This document shows, in pieces, positions 34,160 through 45,408 of a DNA stretch of 64,000 nt. The stretch is from Yersinia artesiana (GTDB taxonomy: Bacteria > Pseudomonadota > Gammaproteobacteria > Enterobacterales > Enterobacteriaceae), in contig NZ_CACVAD010000004.1 in the NCBI RefSeq assembly GCF_902726545.1, forward strand, positions 62,001-126,000, given 5' to 3'. The notes below the pieces were generated by a model. That model did not search any database. It was not told the origin of the DNA and worked only from the letters and a program-made list of their open reading frames with translations. Position numbers and translations under genes: made by a program. How positions within the stretch are numbered: the first letter of the stretch is position 1; every line of letters begins with the position of its first letter.

Positions 34160-35095
34160 TTAGCCAAACTCGCGCAGACGATGCATTAATTTCACAATAG
34201 GTGATGCCTGATTAGGGTCGCGATCCGTTGAGCCAGTAATAACCACTGTCGCGGTAGTACCTGCCGGATACGAATGCTGCTGATCTTCGCTATCCAACCG
34301 GATCTTCACTGGCACACGCTGCGCCAGCCGCACCCATTCCAGATTATTATCAATGGTCGCCAGCCCTTTGCTATCCGCACTGCTGCTGCTATTGGTGACC
34401 CCCGCAGAGATACTATCAACAGTGCCATGCAGAATGCGGTTGCTACCCAGCGGCGTAATTTCCGCCCGATGCCCTGGCTTAACCCCTTCCAGCTTGGTCT
34501 CTTCCAGATAGGCTAAAATATAGAACGTATCTTTTTTCACCAAGGCCACCGCCGTTGCACCACGGTTAATAAACTCTCCGGCGTGAACATTCAGGTTTGT
34601 CACCCACCCTTCGGCGGGAGCGCGCACGGTGGTGCGCTCCAGATCAAGTTTGGCTAAATCGCGCACCGCGACAGCTTTCGCCAATTGATGACGCACGGTT
34701 TGTAATACGTTGTTAGACTGGTCGATCTCTTCTTGCGACATTGCCTGAATCCCCAGACGTTGGCGTCGGCCGGATTCCCGCTGTTTCTCAGCGGCTAGCG
34801 TCTGATAATAGGCCACATCAGCTTCGGCCTCAGCCAACGCTTGTTGATAGCGCGGTTGGTCAATCACAAACAGGACCTGGCCTTTCTGCACCAGTTGGTT
34901 GTCTTTCACCGGTACATCAGTAATCAGGCCGCTGACGTCAGGGGCAATCGCCACCACATCGGCGGTAAATTTTGCATCACGGGTCCACGGCGACTCAGTG
35001 TAAAAGGCCCAGACTTTGAAAATGGCGATAACCGCCAGTAAAACCACCAACAAGGTGATGCCGATGCGGATTATTTTTAATGAAAAAGTACTCAC
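34160..35095 (-). CDS. aaeA: p-Hydroxybenzoic acid efflux pump membrane-fusion subunit AaeA
   Basis: A 311-residue HlyD/EmrA-type membrane fusion protein. One N-terminal membrane segment ([22 protein letters not shown]) is followed by a lipoyl-like half ([26 protein letters not shown]), an alpha-helical hairpin ([23 protein letters not shown]) and a beta-barrel. It links AaeB to an outer-membrane channel supplied elsewhere. It lies seven bases after aaeX and two before aaeB. Confidence 0.93.
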   Translation of the reverse strand: MSTFSLKIIRIGITLLVVLLAVIAIFKVWAFYTESPWTRDAKFTADVVAIAPDVSGLITDVPVKDNQLVQKGQVLFVIDQPRYQQALAEAEADVAYYQTLAAEKQRESGRRQRLGIQAMSQEEIDQSNNVLQTVRHQLAKAVAVRDLAKLDLERTTVRAPAEGWVTNLNVHAGEFINRGATAVALVKKDTFYILAYLEETKLEGVKPGHRAEITPLGSNRILHGTVDSISAGVTNSSSSADSKGLATIDNNLEWVRLAQRVPVKIRLDSEDQQHSYPAGTTATVVITGSTDRDPNQASPIVKLMHRLREFG

Positions 35096-35102
35096 GGCGA
35101 CC

Positions 35103-35306
35103 TCAGGAAAAAAGACGAGATATTAAATAAAAAAGACAACCATACAGCGCGGTATTAAACAGCGCCGGATGCCAGACAAACTCATAAATACCCGTGGGCT
35201 GCAACACACGGCGCAGGACGAAAAAAAGTGCCAGCGAGAGGATCAGTTCAAGAAATATCGGAGGAAAAGAGAGACCGAAAATAACCATCACCGGAAGCAA
35301 ACTCAT
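35103..35306 (-). CDS. aaeX: Small membrane protein AaeX
   Basis: A 67-residue protein with two hydrophobic segments ([30 protein letters not shown] and [17 protein letters not shown]), typical of DUF1656. It is always the first gene of aaeXAB but its role in efflux is unknown. ATG 35306 follows AAAGGATTTAAAGA. The AaeR-controlled promoter should lie in the 312 bases upstream. Confidence 0.92.
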
Positions 35307-35618
35307 TCTTTAAATCCTTTCTATTATAGGGTGTCGGTGAATACGCCCGGGTGAATAATCTGATGCTCAGTTGCAACACATCCAACCACCGCGACCACGA
35401 CCAAAAGCACCAGCCATAAGACTGACTTATAGGTTAAACTTGATTGTTCAGTATGACTGCAACCTGGACGAGGCGAGGTAACACTTCGACTACGCGGCTT
35501 TCAAACTTCGGACTTATCTCCCGACAACAGTATATTAGCCTGCTTATTATCAACTTATCTACAATGTGTGATCTAAATCACTTTTAAGCCAGAGTTAACA
35601 ATCAACACAGAGTGAACC
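35307..35618. promoter_or_regulatory. Divergent aaeX-aaeR control region
   Basis: 312 bases without a gene. In E. coli AaeR binds the equivalent region and activates aaeXAB with aromatic acids. AT-rich sequence near 35520-35610 is likely promoter DNA. I could not single out a convincing T-N11-A LysR box or -10/-35 pair. Confidence 0.45.
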
Positions 35619-36530
35619 ATGGAAAGATTAAAACGAATGTCAGTCTTTGCCAAAGTCGTCGAGTGCGGATCCTTTACCGGCGCGGCACGACAGTTGGCAA
35701 TGAGTGTGTCGTCGATAAGCCAAACAGTGTCAAAACTGGAAACTGAGTTAAATGTTAAGTTACTTAACCGCAGCACCCGGCGTATTGGTTTGACGGAAGC
35801 TGGCCGGATTTATTATCAGGGCTGTCGGCGCATGTTGCAGGAAGTGCAGGAAGTGCATGAGCAGTTGTATGCGTTTAACAATACCCCGACCGGAACACTG
35901 CGAATCGGTTGCTCTTCAACTATGGCACAAAATGTGCTGGCGACCATGACGGCTGAGATGCTGAAAGAATATCCAGGGCTTTCCGTCAATTTGGTGACCG
36001 GTATTCCTGCGCCGGATCTGATTGCTGATGGTTTAGATGTGGTAATTCGTGTCGGAGCTTTGCAAGATTCAGGGCTATTCTCGCGCCGCCTCGGTTCTAT
36101 GCCAATGGTAGTCTGCGCGGCCAAAAGTTATTTAGCGCAACATGGCACTCCGGAAAAACCCAGTGATATGACTAACTTCTCCTGGCTGGAATACAGTGTA
36201 CGGCCAGATAGCAATTTTGAATTAATCGCACCTGAGGGTATTACCACTCAGATATCGCCACAGGGGCGCTTTGTCACCAATGATTCGCAAACCATGATCC
36301 GCTGGCTTAAAGCAGGTGCAGGCATCGCCTATGCGCCATTAATGTGGGTTATTGAGGAAATAAAACGCGGTGAAGTGGAAGTATTATTCAAAAAATACCA
36401 TTCTGACCCACGACCGGTATATGCGCTATATACCGAGAAAGATAAAATGCCGCTTAAAGTTCAGGTCTGCATTGATTATTTAACCGAATACTTTAAACGC
36501 GTTGCAGAGGTGTATCAGGGTTATCGATAA
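35619..36530 (+). CDS. aaeR: LysR-type activator AaeR
   Basis: A 303-residue LysR regulator with an N-terminal winged helix-turn-helix (MERLKRMSVFAKVVECGSFTGAARQLAMSVSSISQTVSKLE) and a substrate-binding effector domain. Its divergent position beside aaeXAB and overall similarity identify it as the activator of aromatic-acid efflux. ATG 35619 follows CACAGAGTGAACC. It is convergent with tldD, the same order as in E. coli. Confidence 0.9.
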   Translation: MERLKRMSVFAKVVECGSFTGAARQLAMSVSSISQTVSKLETELNVKLLNRSTRRIGLTEAGRIYYQGCRRMLQEVQEVHEQLYAFNNTPTGTLRIGCSSTMAQNVLATMTAEMLKEYPGLSVNLVTGIPAPDLIADGLDVVIRVGALQDSGLFSRRLGSMPMVVCAAKSYLAQHGTPEKPSDMTNFSWLEYSVRPDSNFELIAPEGITTQISPQGRFVTNDSQTMIRWLKAGAGIAYAPLMWVIEEIKRGEVEVLFKKYHSDPRPVYALYTEKDKMPLKVQVCIDYLTEYFKRVAEVYQGYR

Positions 36531-36583
36531 ATATTAGGTGCCCAATTTAAGACTAAACTGAGCACTCTAAATACCGACAACGC

Positions 36584-38029
36584 TTAAGCCGTGCCACCTA
36601 CTGTCAGATTATCCAACTTCAGGGTCGGTTGACCGACGCCAACCGGCAAGCTTTGCCCCTCTTTGCCGCAAACGCCAACGCCTTTATCCAGCGCCAGGTC
36701 ATTGCCGACCATCGAAATCTGTTGCATCGCCTCAATACCCGAACCAATCAAAGTAGCCCCTTTCACCGCGCTGGTAATTTTACCTTTTTCGATTAAATAG
36801 GCTTCGGAGGTTGAGAATACAAACTTGCCGGAGGTGATATCCACCTGCCCGCCACCAAAGTTAGGAGCATACAGGCCATATTCCACACTGGCGATAATCT
36901 CTTCCGGTGTTGATTTGCCCGCCAACATATAGGTATTGGTCATACGCGGCATCGGCAAATGAGCATAGGATTCACGGCGGCCGTTACCGGTCGGTGCAAC
37001 TCCCATCAGGCGCGCATTCAGCTTATCCTGCATGTAGCCTTTCAGAATACCGTTTTCAATCAGCACGTTATATTGACCCGGTACCCCTTCATCGTCGATA
37101 GCTAATGAGCCGCGACGGCCTTGCATGGTGCCATCATCCACCACGGTACACAGCTCTGAAGCCACCAGCTTACCCATTTGCCCGCTGAATACTGAGCTGC
37201 CACGACGGTTGAAATCACCTTCCAAGCCATGACCGACCGCTTCGTGCAACAACACGCCCGGCCAACCTGCGCCCAGCACCACCGGCATGGCACCAGCAGG
37301 TGCGGCGATTGCGGACAGATTCACCAGCGCCATCCGTACCGCTTCATTGGCAAAGTTATCGGCACGCACTTCACCATCAACGGTTTCCAGGAAGTAGTCA
37401 TAGCCGAAACGACCACCACCACCGCTGGCACCGCGTTCGCGTTTGCCGTTATCTTCCACCAATACGCTAACTGACAGGCGCACCAGTGGGCGTACATCTG
37501 CCGCCAACGTGCCGTCAGTAGCGGCGACCAGGATTTGCTCATATACGCCGGTTAAACTGGCGCTCACTTCCTGCACCCGCTTATCAGCAGCACGCGCGAC
37601 TTTATCTACGCGATGCAATAAAGCAATTTTGTCTTCACGCGACAGACTTTGCAGCGGATCAAGCAGCGGATACAGTGCTTGATGGCGAATCTCGCCCAAG
37701 GTATGCACGTTGCCATTGCCAGTATCGCGCACAATGCTGCGTGCGGCATGGGCGCTTTGCTGTAAGGCATTCAGGGTAATTTGGTCTGCATAGGCAAAAC
37801 CGGTCTTTTCACCGCTGACCGCGCGCACACCTACACCCTGATCAATATTGTAAGAGCCATCTTTAATGATGCTGTCTTCCAACACCCAGGCCTCGTGGTA
37901 GCTGGACTGGAAATACAGGTCAGCATAATCGAGGCGGCGTTCAGCCAACTGCCCCAATACTGAGAACAAGTCCTGATGGTTCAGCTTGTTAGCAGCGAGT
38001 AACTGCTCACTGACAAACGAGAGGCTCAT
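36584..38029 (-). CDS. tldD: Metalloprotease TldD
   Basis: A 481-residue zinc protease subunit that works with PmbA. The zinc motif [11 protein letters not shown] (HExxxH) is present and intact. The start ATG 38029 ([46 protein letters not shown]) matches E. coli; a GTG at 38038 would add three residues. It is 12 bases after the nitrilase gene in the rng-yhdP-nit-tldD run. Confidence 0.96.
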   Translation of the reverse strand: MSLSFVSEQLLAANKLNHQDLFSVLGQLAERRLDYADLYFQSSYHEAWVLEDSIIKDGSYNIDQGVGVRAVSGEKTGFAYADQITLNALQQSAHAARSIVRDTGNGNVHTLGEIRHQALYPLLDPLQSLSREDKIALLHRVDKVARAADKRVQEVSASLTGVYEQILVAATDGTLAADVRPLVRLSVSVLVEDNGKRERGASGGGGRFGYDYFLETVDGEVRADNFANEAVRMALVNLSAIAAPAGAMPVVLGAGWPGVLLHEAVGHGLEGDFNRRGSSVFSGQMGKLVASELCTVVDDGTMQGRRGSLAIDDEGVPGQYNVLIENGILKGYMQDKLNARLMGVAPTGNGRRESYAHLPMPRMTNTYMLAGKSTPEEIIASVEYGLYAPNFGGGQVDITSGKFVFSTSEAYLIEKGKITSAVKGATLIGSGIEAMQQISMVGNDLALDKGVGVCGKEGQSLPVGVGQPTLKLDNLTVGGTA

Positions 38030-38041
38030 AGTTTTCACTCT

Positions 38042-38902
38042 TTATTTAGATGATTGTTTTGAATCAGATAATCGCGGTACCAGCGATGATACAAAGCGAT
38101 TGTGCTGTAATACCGGCATCTGGTTGCGAATAGTTTTCAAACCGGTGGTTTCGATTTTGACTTTTAAGGCTGAAACCGCATCTGGATTCTGCCCAATGAT
38201 TTTACCCCAGGCATCGACCGCCATGGTGTGGCCCCAGGTACGACGAGTCGCGCCATGACGCCCCACTTGTGCTGCGGCCAGTATCACACACTGGTTTTCA
38301 ATTGCCCGTGCGCGTAACAAAATCTCCCAGTGCGCTTCACCGGTCATTTTAGTAAAGGCCGCCGGGACTGAAATAATCTCGGCTCCCTGCGCCCGCAAGG
38401 CCTGGAACAAGCCAGGGAAACGCAAATCATAGCAAACCGTCATGCCAAGACGACCTACCGGCGTATCCACCACCGTCAGTTGCTGGCCCGGCTGATAGGT
38501 ATCTGACTCACGATAGCGGCCATGCACATCGTTGATATCCACATCAAACATATGAATTTTATCGTAACGGGCTTTAAGCTCGCCTTGAGAATCAAACAAT
38601 AAGCTACTGGTGGTGATAAGATCCGGTGACTCGCGGCTTATCATCGGCATCGATCCCACTTGAATCCAGACACCATACTTACGCGCCATCTCGCGGACTT
38701 CTTGCTGCAATGGCCCGTCATTATGTTGCTCAGCATGTTGCCGATAAGATTTGGCATCGGCAAATAGCAATGCATTTTCCGGCGTCATAACCAGTCGAAT
38801 ACCAGGGTTTAACTGTTTGATCTGTTGCTCAATTTGAGCCAGATTGTCACGGGTATTTTCACCGCTGCATAACTGTAATAATGCAACATTGGCATTTTTC
38901 AT
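38042..38902 (-). CDS. Carbon-nitrogen hydrolase (nitrilase superfamily), probable deaminated-glutathione amidase type
   Basis: A 286-residue nitrilase-fold amidase. The catalytic Glu-Lys-Cys triad is visible: Glu in MTPENALLF, Lys in RYDKIHMFD and Cys in TVCYDLRFP. The arrangement resembles the Nit1/Nit2 group, which hydrolyses deaminated glutathione or omega-amides; the exact substrate is not certain. Its start overlaps the yhdP stop by four bases (ATGA). It is the extra gene between yhdP and tldD compared with E. coli. Confidence 0.82.
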   Translation of the reverse strand: MKNANVALLQLCSGENTRDNLAQIEQQIKQLNPGIRLVMTPENALLFADAKSYRQHAEQHNDGPLQQEVREMARKYGVWIQVGSMPMISRESPDLITTSSLLFDSQGELKARYDKIHMFDVDINDVHGRYRESDTYQPGQQLTVVDTPVGRLGMTVCYDLRFPGLFQALRAQGAEIISVPAAFTKMTGEAHWEILLRARAIENQCVILAAAQVGRHGATRRTWGHTMAVDAWGKIIGQNPDAVSALKVKIETTGLKTIRNQMPVLQHNRFVSSLVPRLSDSKQSSK

Positions 38903-41900
38903 GGAGTCTTACTCTCCTTTAGTTGGCGTAATACTTCATGGATGGTCGGTTGATCCAAGCTGCCAGTAATCTGATAGCGAATCAGCGAAACCTTACTCCA
39001 TAGCGGCCCTAAAATCTTCGAGGCCGCAAATACAGCCGCCCCGACCACTGGGTTAATCGCAAAAGCAGTGGCGACACCGACAGTAGCAGAAATATCCGGC
39101 GTGATGACCGCTTCCATCGCTATTTTACGTTTCGCCAAATCGACATTCCCACTCATGGCAATATCAGCCGCCAACCCATCAACCACTAAGTCATTGGTAT
39201 GCATCACGCCATCTTTGATATTGGCGGTGCCGCGAATAGAATCAAACGCAAAGTCACGACTAAACGTATCACTAAAATCGAGCTGAAGTTTACGTAATAG
39301 TGCGTCAAAACTGACCAGCCGCAATAACTGCCCCGCGCGACCGCCGCCGAGATCCGTCAGTTGGCCTCTGCCCAATCGATTCTTTAATGTGCCATTGAGG
39401 GTATTAATCTGCGGTTGCCACGGAACTCCGCGCCAACTGACGTCAGCATTGATATCAAACGAGGCATTTTTTATCGGCGTCGTCAGGCCAAAGAACGAGA
39501 TAGTTTCATCGATTTTTGGCCCACTTAGCGCCACATTGAGCGTCGTTTTATCACCTGAACTGTCTTGTTGCCATTGCCCGCTAACTTTCGCTCGCCCGTT
39601 ACCCGCTTCGATTAGCCCATTAGTCAGTACCAAAGTGTTACCTTTCGGGGTCAAATCTGCATTAACTCGCCCGACACTCTGTCCGAGGATCCAACAATCC
39701 TTGCAGCGCAATTGCAGGGCTGGCCAGTCATGGAAGCGGATATTACTGGGGCTTTGTGGCTCCTGCAATGCCGCTTGCGCCAGAGGATCTTTCTTTTCAC
39801 TCCCCGCCCACTGCGGATTGTAATAAAGGTAATCAAAATCAGCATGCCACGGCCCACTTCCCGACATAAGCAGACTACCATCCACTTCCTGACCTTGTGC
39901 CGTGACTTTCGTTCCGGAAGGCAACGGATCGACCTGCAAGGTCAGATTATGCCAAGCCTGGCCGCCCACCAATAGCTGCGGTGTCTGCAATATCAGTCGC
40001 TTAGGAAGAATAACATTGGACTGGCCGCCCTTGATTGCAGGTTGATCTGATGCGGTAAAAGGCGTACTGACCGCCGCTAATTCCTCCCCCAACAAAGCCA
40101 GCCAGCGCTCGCCGTCCAGGTTAGGCAATTTGAGCACCAAACCTTTATCATCTGGCAATGGCGGCGCTTTTTTACTGTCTGTTTTCAAAATAGTGCCGGT
40201 CTGCCAGATAGCGCGCGCCAACTCCACTTGCTGTTTTTGCATCAACCATTGGCTATTAAAAGCATTGTTACTGCCCGCACTGCCCGACAAGGTAAAACTC
40301 TCCAGCCCACCGACAGCTTGTACCTGTAGCGGCAACGACTGACCACTTGATTTATCGAGTGGTGACGGTAAGTGACTGCTCACTTTCTTAAGATCAGCAG
40401 TCACATCAATTTTGTAATCCGGCTTACCATTTTTAGGCAATTGCACTGCAACTTTACCTTGCCAGTTGGCGCTGCCGCTCAGTAGTTTCGCCACATCGCT
40501 CGGTACACCCGGCAACTTGGCGGGTAACCAATCGCCATGCAGCCCGACATTCACCAAGAAGTTCTTTGGCTGCTCTTCGGTCGTAAAATCAACGGTTAAC
40601 GGCTGCCCAAACCAGTTGGCAGATAAAGTATCACTTGCAAGATTGCCGTCATTGAAACGGAATTTGCCGCTGATATTCTCCAGTTGGCTTTGCAACGGCT
40701 TCACCAACAGGCTGTTATTTTTCAGCGTGACTTCACCGCTGGCATGAGTAATGCGGTTTTCTTCCAATGGGATATCCAGATGTAAGCGCCCACTAACATT
40801 ACCTCCCACCTGTAACTCTTCCAGTGTTTCCGCTACCGAATCATTGAGTGGTGTTTTGGTAAAGTAGTCATGGACGTCACGCCCTTCACCTGCGACTTCA
40901 GCATCAACATAGAGTTTTTCTTTCAGATAATCCGGAATGATCGCGCTGATATTGCTGCCGGTAACTTTACCCAGCATGGCATGAGGCGCATTCATCCACA
41001 GGCCTTCATTGAGAAAATCGAGGTCGATGGCTAAATTATCTAACGCGGGCCAATCTGGCTGGAACTGGAAGGTCGCGTTACGCAGCGGAACATAAACCTG
41101 GAACTGGCCCTCTTTATGTTTATAGGGGAAATCGTGAGGATTGCCGTTGTAAATCAGCGTGGCGTTATCGACCTGCCCGCCGTGCAATGCCTCAGTCAAA
41201 TAATCGGCCAGCTTCCCGCCCATTAAGGGCACCGGGAAGTAGCGCCAGGCATCAGCCGCATCATACAAGCGAATACCACTTAAAATCTTAAGCCACGGCT
41301 GCCCTGTGTCTGGTTGCATATACCGGAAACTGCCGTTGGCCCACAATGACTTAGCCCTGACATCCAGCTGATCACTCCACAGTTCCCAGCCGTTATCATC
41401 AATTTGCCAATTCACTGTGCCACTAGCCTGACTGACCTCTAGCGGCGCACGGAACATATCGCCATAAGGTAATGTGCTGTTTTTCAGATTGATATCCAGC
41501 CGCCCAAGCTCAGCAGAGCCACTGAGCGCACCGGCAAAATTATTCACCCCCGGCACCCTATCCCAATGCTGCCAACTGATATCGTGCCATTTCGCCTGAA
41601 AACGGGTCTTTTGCGGTTGGCTGATAGGAATATCCAAAGCCAAAGCATCGACGATCCCTTGAGGCTGCAAATCAGCTAAGTGATTCATCAGCTCGGGGGT
41701 CAACAGTGACAAGGTAGGTAATATTGGCCCGATCCGCTCTAGCTGAATATTAGTGGCACGAATGCGTAACTCTTGCGGCTGGTCTGGCCCAATAAATTGG
41801 GTATTTTCTGGTAACCACAGCGCAGATAAATGCCCTTTTGGCCAAGGTTGCCCATCGGTTTTCAGACTCAATTCCGGCGCATCAATTTGCCAACCGTTAC

Positions 41901-42774
41901 CCTGACGGCGACCTGCCAGCACCAAGTTATCGACTGCTAACTGATGGGATTCCCCTTCCACCATCCAATTGGCTTGCCCCTGACTGAGCAACGCATTGCC
42001 GCTGTAGATTTCGCCACTTTTGATGCTCAACCAAGCTGCCAAACTGAACTCAGCACTCTCCAGCCCGGTATTGGTGTGTAGCCAACGGCTAATCCAGGGT
42101 TTTACATCAATATTATCGGCCTGCATATAAACCGTGCCGTTGCTTAAAATCCCCTGATTATCATGCAGATCCATCCGCACCATTAGCACGCCATGCTGAC
42201 CGTTAATGGTCGACAGGCTGATTTGCCCTTCAGCACGATGCCGGGCTGAAGAGTTAAGCCAGGTGAGTTGTGGAATCTCTAATTCGGCGCGCGGGCCAGA
42301 GGGGGTAAGGAACGAAATACGGCTGTTACGCAGATCAAAATGATCTAACTGACGTAAGAAGATATCAGTGATAGTGCTGGCTTCAAAGCTGTTATCATTG
42401 CTCTGCTGCCTATCCAGCGTAGTATTGAGATCCAGCTGCAACTGATAGAAAGTCATGTCACGGAATTGCCAACGCCGATGCAATAATGACTGCCATACAT
42501 CAAGCGCAAGAGTCACCCGTTGCACTTGCCAGTCGGCTTTCGGCAACTTAGCGCGTATATCACGCAATTCCAACGTCGGGCCAAAGGTTTCCCATGTCCC
42601 TTGCATGAACCCCACTTCCAGTGGAATACCGCTGATGGACTGAACCTTGGCCACGATTTGTGGGCGATAGTCGTTGATAAGAGGCAACATCATGCGTAGC
42701 CCACTGACCAACAGTGCTACCACAACAATTATTGTGGCGCCTGTCGCAAACATTATCTTGGGCAGTCGCCTCAC
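38899..42774 (-). CDS. yhdP: AsmA-like envelope protein YhdP
   Basis: A 1291-residue protein with one N-terminal membrane segment (IMFATGATIIVVVALLVSGLRMM) and a very long periplasmic part rich in beta strands, typical of the AsmA-like family. With TamB and YdbH it is needed for phospholipid movement to the outer membrane; it probably forms an elongated lipid-conducting groove spanning the periplasm. The start is GTG 42774 (VRRLPKIMFATG), three bases after an AAGGAGA site. It sits between rng and the nitrilase gene. Confidence 0.94.
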   Translation of the reverse strand: MRRLPKIMFATGATIIVVVALLVSGLRMMLPLINDYRPQIVAKVQSISGIPLEVGFMQGTWETFGPTLELRDIRAKLPKADWQVQRVTLALDVWQSLLHRRWQFRDMTFYQLQLDLNTTLDRQQSNDNSFEASTITDIFLRQLDHFDLRNSRISFLTPSGPRAELEIPQLTWLNSSARHRAEGQISLSTINGQHGVLMVRMDLHDNQGILSNGTVYMQADNIDVKPWISRWLHTNTGLESAEFSLAAWLSIKSGEIYSGNALLSQGQANWMVEGESHQLAVDNLVLAGRRQGNGWQIDAPELSLKTDGQPWPKGHLSALWLPENTQFIGPDQPQELRIRATNIQLERIGPILPTLSLLTPELMNHLADLQPQGIVDALALDIPISQPQKTRFQAKWHDISWQHWDRVPGVNNFAGALSGSAELGRLDINLKNSTLPYGDMFRAPLEVSQASGTVNWQIDDNGWELWSDQLDVRAKSLWANGSFRYMQPDTGQPWLKILSGIRLYDAADAWRYFPVPLMGGKLADYLTEALHGGQVDNATLIYNGNPHDFPYKHKEGQFQVYVPLRNATFQFQPDWPALDNLAIDLDFLNEGLWMNAPHAMLGKVTGSNISAIIPDYLKEKLYVDAEVAGEGRDVHDYFTKTPLNDSVAETLEELQVGGNVSGRLHLDIPLEENRITHASGEVTLKNNSLLVKPLQSQLENISGKFRFNDGNLASDTLSANWFGQPLTVDFTTEEQPKNFLVNVGLHGDWLPAKLPGVPSDVAKLLSGSANWQGKVAVQLPKNGKPDYKIDVTADLKKVSSHLPSPLDKSSGQSLPLQVQAVGGLESFTLSGSAGSNNAFNSQWLMQKQQVELARAIWQTGTILKTDSKKAPPLPDDKGLVLKLPNLDGERWLALLGEELAAVSTPFTASDQPAIKGGQSNVILPKRLILQTPQLLVGGQAWHNLTLQVDPLPSGTKVTAQGQEVDGSLLMSGSGPWHADFDYLYYNPQWAGSEKKDPLAQAALQEPQSPSNIRFHDWPALQLRCKDCWILGQSVGRVNADLTPKGNTLVLTNGLIEAGNGRAKVSGQWQQDSSGDKTTLNVALSGPKIDETISFFGLTTPIKNASFDINADVSWRGVPWQPQINTLNGTLKNRLGRGQLTDLGGGRAGQLLRLVSFDALLRKLQLDFSDTFSRDFAFDSIRGTANIKDGVMHTNDLVVDGLAADIAMSGNVDLAKRKIAMEAVITPDISATVGVATAFAINPVVGAAVFAASKILGPLWSKVSLIRYQITGSLDQPTIHEVLRQLKESKTP

Positions 42775-42853
42775 ACTTCTCTCCTTGCCATCCGCCGCAA
42801 ATGTGGCAGCGGGTATTGATAGACCCCATATATATATAAAGGTCGAGAGGCTA

Positions 42854-44323
42854 TTACATCATCACCACATCAAATTGTTCTTGGTTATACAGTGGCTCAA
42901 TCTGAACTTTCACTTGCTTACCGACGAAGATTTCCACTTCAGCCAGTGCATGAGATTCTTCACCTTTCAGCGCTTCCCCCACCGCTGGAGAAGCATAAAC
43001 CAGGAAACGGTCAGAATCATAAGCATGGTGAACACGAACAATCTCGCGCAAGATTTCATAGCACACGGTTTCTACCGATTTGACCGTGCCACGGCCACGG
43101 CAGGTTGGGCACTCATTGCATAATACATGCTCGATGCTCTCTCGCGTCCGCTTGCGAGTCATTTCGACTAAGCCTAGCTGAGAGAAACCGCTAATACTGG
43201 TTTTTACTCGATCTTTAGTCAGTGCTTGTTCCAGTGAATGCAGGACTCGCCGACGATGCTCTTCGTTACTCATGTCAATGAAATCAATAATGATAATGCC
43301 ACCCAGATTGCGCAGCCGTAACTGGCGCGCGATAGCTTGAGTGGCCTCAATATTGGTATTGAAAATAGTCTCATCAAGATTACGATGACCGACAAAAGCA
43401 CCGGTATTGATATCCACGGTGGTCATGGCTTCGGTCTGGTCGATAATCAGGTAACCGCCTGATTTTAACTCAACTTTGCGCTCTAATGAGCGCTGTATTT
43501 CATTTTCGACATCATAGAGGTCAAAAATGGGTTGTTTACCCGCATACAGCTCCAGTTTTTCGGTCATTTCTGGAATATATTCACTGGTAAATTCCACCAG
43601 CAAATCATAGGTCAATTTGGAGTCGACGCGGATTTTATCCAATGCTGCACCGGCAAAATCACGTAGTACACGTTGTGCCAGCGCCATTTCACCGTACAAC
43701 TTATATTTGGTGATATTACGTTTTTTACGTTCCTGAACCTTTGTCCACAAACGTTTGAGGAAGGCAGCATCAGCGGCCAACTCTTCTTCACCAATCCCTT
43801 CCGCGGCGGTACGGATAATAAAACCACCTTGCTCATCGCAATACTCTGCCACGGTTTTTTTCAGGCGCTCGCGCTCCGCTTCACTTTCAATACGCTGGGA
43901 AACGCCAACATGAGCGGCCCCTGGCATCAAGACCAGATAGCGGGAAGGCAGGGTAATATCGGTGGTCAAACGTGCACCTTTGGTGCCAAGCGGGTCTTTC
44001 ACCACCTGCACCATGAGATCCTGCCCCTGACGAACCAGTTCAGCGATATCACGCACATTGAAATTTTTCTGCTCATCCCCAGCTACGCATTCGGTGTGGG
44101 GCATGATATCGGAAGCATGAAGGAAAGCGGCCTTATCCAGACCTATATCAACAAAGGCCGCCTGCATCCCCGGTAAAACCCGGCTAACACGACCTTTGTA
44201 AATATTACCGACGATCCCTCTTTTAGCTTCTCGTTCGATGTGTATTTCTTGCAGGATGCCGCCATCAATATAGGCAACCCGCGTTTCAGACGGTGTAATA
44301 TTGACCAGTAATTCAGCTGTCAT
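42854..44323 (-). CDS. rng: Ribonuclease G
   Basis: A 489-residue endoribonuclease that matures the 5' end of 16S rRNA and degrades some mRNAs. It has an N-terminal S1 domain ([35 protein letters not shown]), the catalytic region with Asp in [10 protein letters not shown] and in [15 protein letters not shown], and a zinc-link CPTCRGRG. It lacks the long C-terminal scaffold of RNase E, which separates the two. Its first 11 bases overlap the end of maf. Confidence 0.97.
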   Translation of the reverse strand: MTAELLVNITPSETRVAYIDGGILQEIHIEREAKRGIVGNIYKGRVSRVLPGMQAAFVDIGLDKAAFLHASDIMPHTECVAGDEQKNFNVRDIAELVRQGQDLMVQVVKDPLGTKGARLTTDITLPSRYLVLMPGAAHVGVSQRIESEAERERLKKTVAEYCDEQGGFIIRTAAEGIGEEELAADAAFLKRLWTKVQERKKRNITKYKLYGEMALAQRVLRDFAGAALDKIRVDSKLTYDLLVEFTSEYIPEMTEKLELYAGKQPIFDLYDVENEIQRSLERKVELKSGGYLIIDQTEAMTTVDINTGAFVGHRNLDETIFNTNIEATQAIARQLRLRNLGGIIIIDFIDMSNEEHRRRVLHSLEQALTKDRVKTSISGFSQLGLVEMTRKRTRESIEHVLCNECPTCRGRGTVKSVETVCYEILREIVRVHHAYDSDRFLVYASPAVGEALKGEESHALAEVEIFVGKQVKVQIEPLYNQEQFDVVMM

Positions 44324-44906
44324 GTATTCCTCTCACATTACGTAGCGCAATGAAATTACTTAGTAATTCATGGGTTTCAACCAACGGCAAACCCACCACG
44401 GCATGATAACTGCCGGTAATGGATCTGACGAAACAACCACCTTTCCCCTGAATACCGTAAGCGCCCGCTTTGTCCATGGGTTCACCGGTAGCAATATAGT
44501 CACTGATTTCCAACTGGGATAACACGCGAAATGTCACATCTGTCACAACCATAGCAGATAACATATTTTTTCGGTCAGCGAGAGACACCGCAGTGATCAC
44601 TTGGTGCTGCTGTCCAGACAATGCACTCAGAATTTGCTGTGCATGCGCTTTATCCCGTGGTTTTTCTAACACTTGCCCATTTAACACCACAATGGTATCT
44701 GCACCGAGTACCGGCAAATCCTGTGGTGCGACACTCACCCCTGCTCGTGCTTTGTCCTGTGCTAAACGCTGGACATATTGTTGTGCACTTTCCTCGGCTT
44801 TGCGCTGCTCTTCGACGTCTGTTTTCAGTACCTCGAAAGGAACATCAAGCAGAGTCAGTAATTCACGGCGGCGCGGGGAGCCAGAGGCGAGGTACAGGGC
44901 GGTCAT
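44313..44906 (-). CDS. yhdE: Maf-type nucleoside triphosphate pyrophosphatase YhdE (dTTP/UTP)
   Basis: A 197-residue Maf-family enzyme that hydrolyses dTTP, UTP and modified nucleotides, acting as a house-cleaning pyrophosphatase. Family motifs: [16 protein letters not shown] at the start, [19 protein letters not shown] in the middle, and [16 protein letters not shown] near the end. It overlaps rng by 11 bases and follows mreD by 13 bases, as in E. coli mreBCD-yhdE-rng. Confidence 0.94.
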   Translation of the reverse strand: MTALYLASGSPRRRELLTLLDVPFEVLKTDVEEQRKAEESAQQYVQRLAQDKARAGVSVAPQDLPVLGADTIVVLNGQVLEKPRDKAHAQQILSALSGQQHQVITAVSLADRKNMLSAMVVTDVTFRVLSQLEISDYIATGEPMDKAGAYGIQGKGGCFVRSITGSYHAVVGLPLVETHELLSNFIALRNVRGIHDS

Positions 44907-44919
44907 GAGTCTTAAATCC

Positions 44920-45408
44920 TTATTGCACCGAGAATTGACGGCGAATTTTACGCATTAACAAAAACAGCCACGGCCACAAAATACCGTTGACCACGCTACT
45001 CCAGAAGACTTCGGGGCGGAATGAGACATTGCTGACTAAAAACTCAGACCAAAACACCACGACATCCATCGTCAGCGACAGCAGCATCACAATAAGCGCC
45101 TGCTGCCACAAGGCCATATTGCGGAATAGCTGAAACTTAAACGCGACCAGATAAGCAATAATACTCAGTGCCAGCGCACGCACGCCGAGAGTGGAACCCA
45201 AAATAAGGTCCATAATCAGCCCGAGAGTAAAGCCTGTCCCTACATTCACGCGGTGCGGTAATGCCATAACCCAATAGATTAAGACTAATGCTAGCCATGA
45301 AGGGCGGAACATATATATCTGTTCAGGCCACGGCATGATTTGCAGCACCATGGCAATCAGGAAAGATAACCAGATAACCCAACGGCCATTGCTGCTGTAA
45401 CGGTTCAT
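44920..45408 (-). CDS. mreD: Rod shape-determining protein MreD
   Basis: A 162-residue inner-membrane protein with about five to six hydrophobic segments ([52 protein letters not shown]). It is part of the elongasome with MreC, RodA and PBP2. It overlaps mreC by four bases (ATGA), so it is translationally coupled. Confidence 0.95.
   Translation of the reverse strand: MNRYSSNGRWVIWLSFLIAMVLQIMPWPEQIYMFRPSWLALVLIYWVMALPHRVNVGTGFTLGLIMDLILGSTLGVRALALSIIAYLVAFKFQLFRNMALWQQALIVMLLSLTMDVVVFWSEFLVSNVSFRPEVFWSSVVNGILWPWLFLLMRKIRRQFSVQ

Noticed and set aside
35440..35520. Possible degraded ERIC in the aaeX-aaeR gap (AGTATGACTGCAACCTGG)
   Set aside because: Only a short stretch resembles an ERIC end; no matching second end or central palindrome is present.
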